Source: JAFGBI01 sp964454025 (GTDB lineage: Bacteria; Myxococcota_A; Polyangia; Polyangiales; Polyangiaceae). Taken from it: 64,000 nucleotides of DNA. The DNA is taken from NCBI GenBank assembly GCA_964454025.1, contig CAYVRP010000018.1, positions 30,395 to 94,394 of the forward strand, given 5' to 3'. Shown piece by piece: positions 63,711 to 64,000 of this stretch; the stretch's first letter is position 1, and every line of letters begins with the position of its first letter. The position numbers and the translations under genes are program-made. The notes beneath the pieces were generated by a model that saw nothing but the letters and a program-made list of their open reading frames with translations, was not told the origin of the DNA and ran no database searches.

Positions 63711-64000
63711 CTGGACCCGGGAGCTCCGCGGGTCTTCGGCGTCGGGCCGCGGCGTCTCCCGCCAGGGGGACCGGGGCGTCGCCGCGGTGAACGCGCCGCG
63801 CGCATCTCGCCCTGCTGGTCCATCGTGATCATCAGCGCTGGCCAGCGCGCCCTCAACTCCACCGTCCCCGTGGGCACGGTCTTCGCTTGGCCCCAGGGAT
63901 GCCGCCGCGGCCCGCGACCCGCACCGGCCGAGCCACGCTCGCCGTGCCCGCCGCGCGGCGTCGCCCCGCAGTCGCCCTGCGCGAGACGGCCGGCGGCTAC

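Noticed and set aside
63035..63877. A minus-strand frame running from the window end into the TPR lipoprotein gene
   Set aside because: Most of it is antisense to the TPR gene. A short protein-like part near 63850 is not enough to call a gene.

Overview
The window is a high-GC (roughly 70-75 %) stretch of a bacterial chromosome. Its gene content points to the Myxococcota (myxobacteria), most likely a Polyangia-like lineage. The signs are several FHA-domain regulators, two sigma54 activators, two Ser/Thr protein kinases of the 'HRDxSPxN' type, PEGA/TPR proteins, an MXAN_5187-type membrane protein, an OmpA protein with thrombospondin type-3 repeats next to a DUF4398 lipoprotein, a fibro-slime protein, many lipoproteins and frequent GTG/TTG starts. 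No plasmid, phage, insertion-sequence, tRNA, rRNA or CRISPR signature was seen. The assignment is inferred from gene families only.

Layout. 1-9.4 kb (minus strand): a cut-off unknown gene, a repeat-rich lipoprotein, a pyruvate:ferredoxin oxidoreductase (nifJ) operon with a dihydroorotate-dehydrogenase-like partner, an unknown protein and a quinone-oxidoreductase-like MDR enzyme. 10-16 kb (plus): a complete peptide/nickel-type ABC importer (binding protein, two permeases, two ATPases). 16-21 kb: a small cysteine-rich protein paired with a beta-barrel-like protein, a fibro-slime lipoprotein, a TPR lipoprotein and a PfkB kinase. 21-34.5 kb: a signalling block with an FHA-GGDEF diguanylate cyclase, two divergent Ser/Thr kinases, a TPR/PEGA protein and two FHA sigma54 activators, interrupted by signal peptidase I and an unknown lipoprotein.

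34.6-42 kb: a PglZ/alkaline-phosphatase-like protein, a 6S RNA gene with a clear promoter and terminator, a cupredoxin-like protein, an MXAN_5187-type membrane protein, thioredoxin reductase, family-4 uracil-DNA glycosylase and a DUF2085 protein. 42-51 kb (minus): envelope proteins (a barrel-like outer-membrane protein, OmpA-TSP3, DUF4398), lexA with an inverted repeat inside its promoter, a cyclic-nucleotide-binding protein, an ExbB-ExbD-TonB-like operon, a DUF2752 protein and a zinc-ribbon/DUF4234 protein. 51.3-60.3 kb (plus): a partial complex I operon, nuoE-F-J-K-L-M-N, in which NuoL carries an unusual C-terminal PKD-like tail. 60.4-64 kb: a glutathione transferase, class II HMG-CoA reductase and a TPR lipoprotein.

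How the parts fit. Energy metabolism is represented by PFOR (reduced ferredoxin from pyruvate) and by the NADH-input plus proton-pumping arms of complex I. The Q-module subunits (NuoB, C, D, I), NuoG, NuoH and NuoA must lie elsewhere if the complex is complete. The signalling block can couple phospho-threonine signals (kinases and FHA readers) to sigma54 transcription and c-di-GMP. The envelope block supplies TonB-type energy transfer, outer-membrane anchoring and lipoproteins. The features I consider most worth a second look are the NuoL tail, the 6S RNA locus, the lexA promoter/operator, the doubly anchored ABC binding protein and the stand-alone PglZ-like protein.
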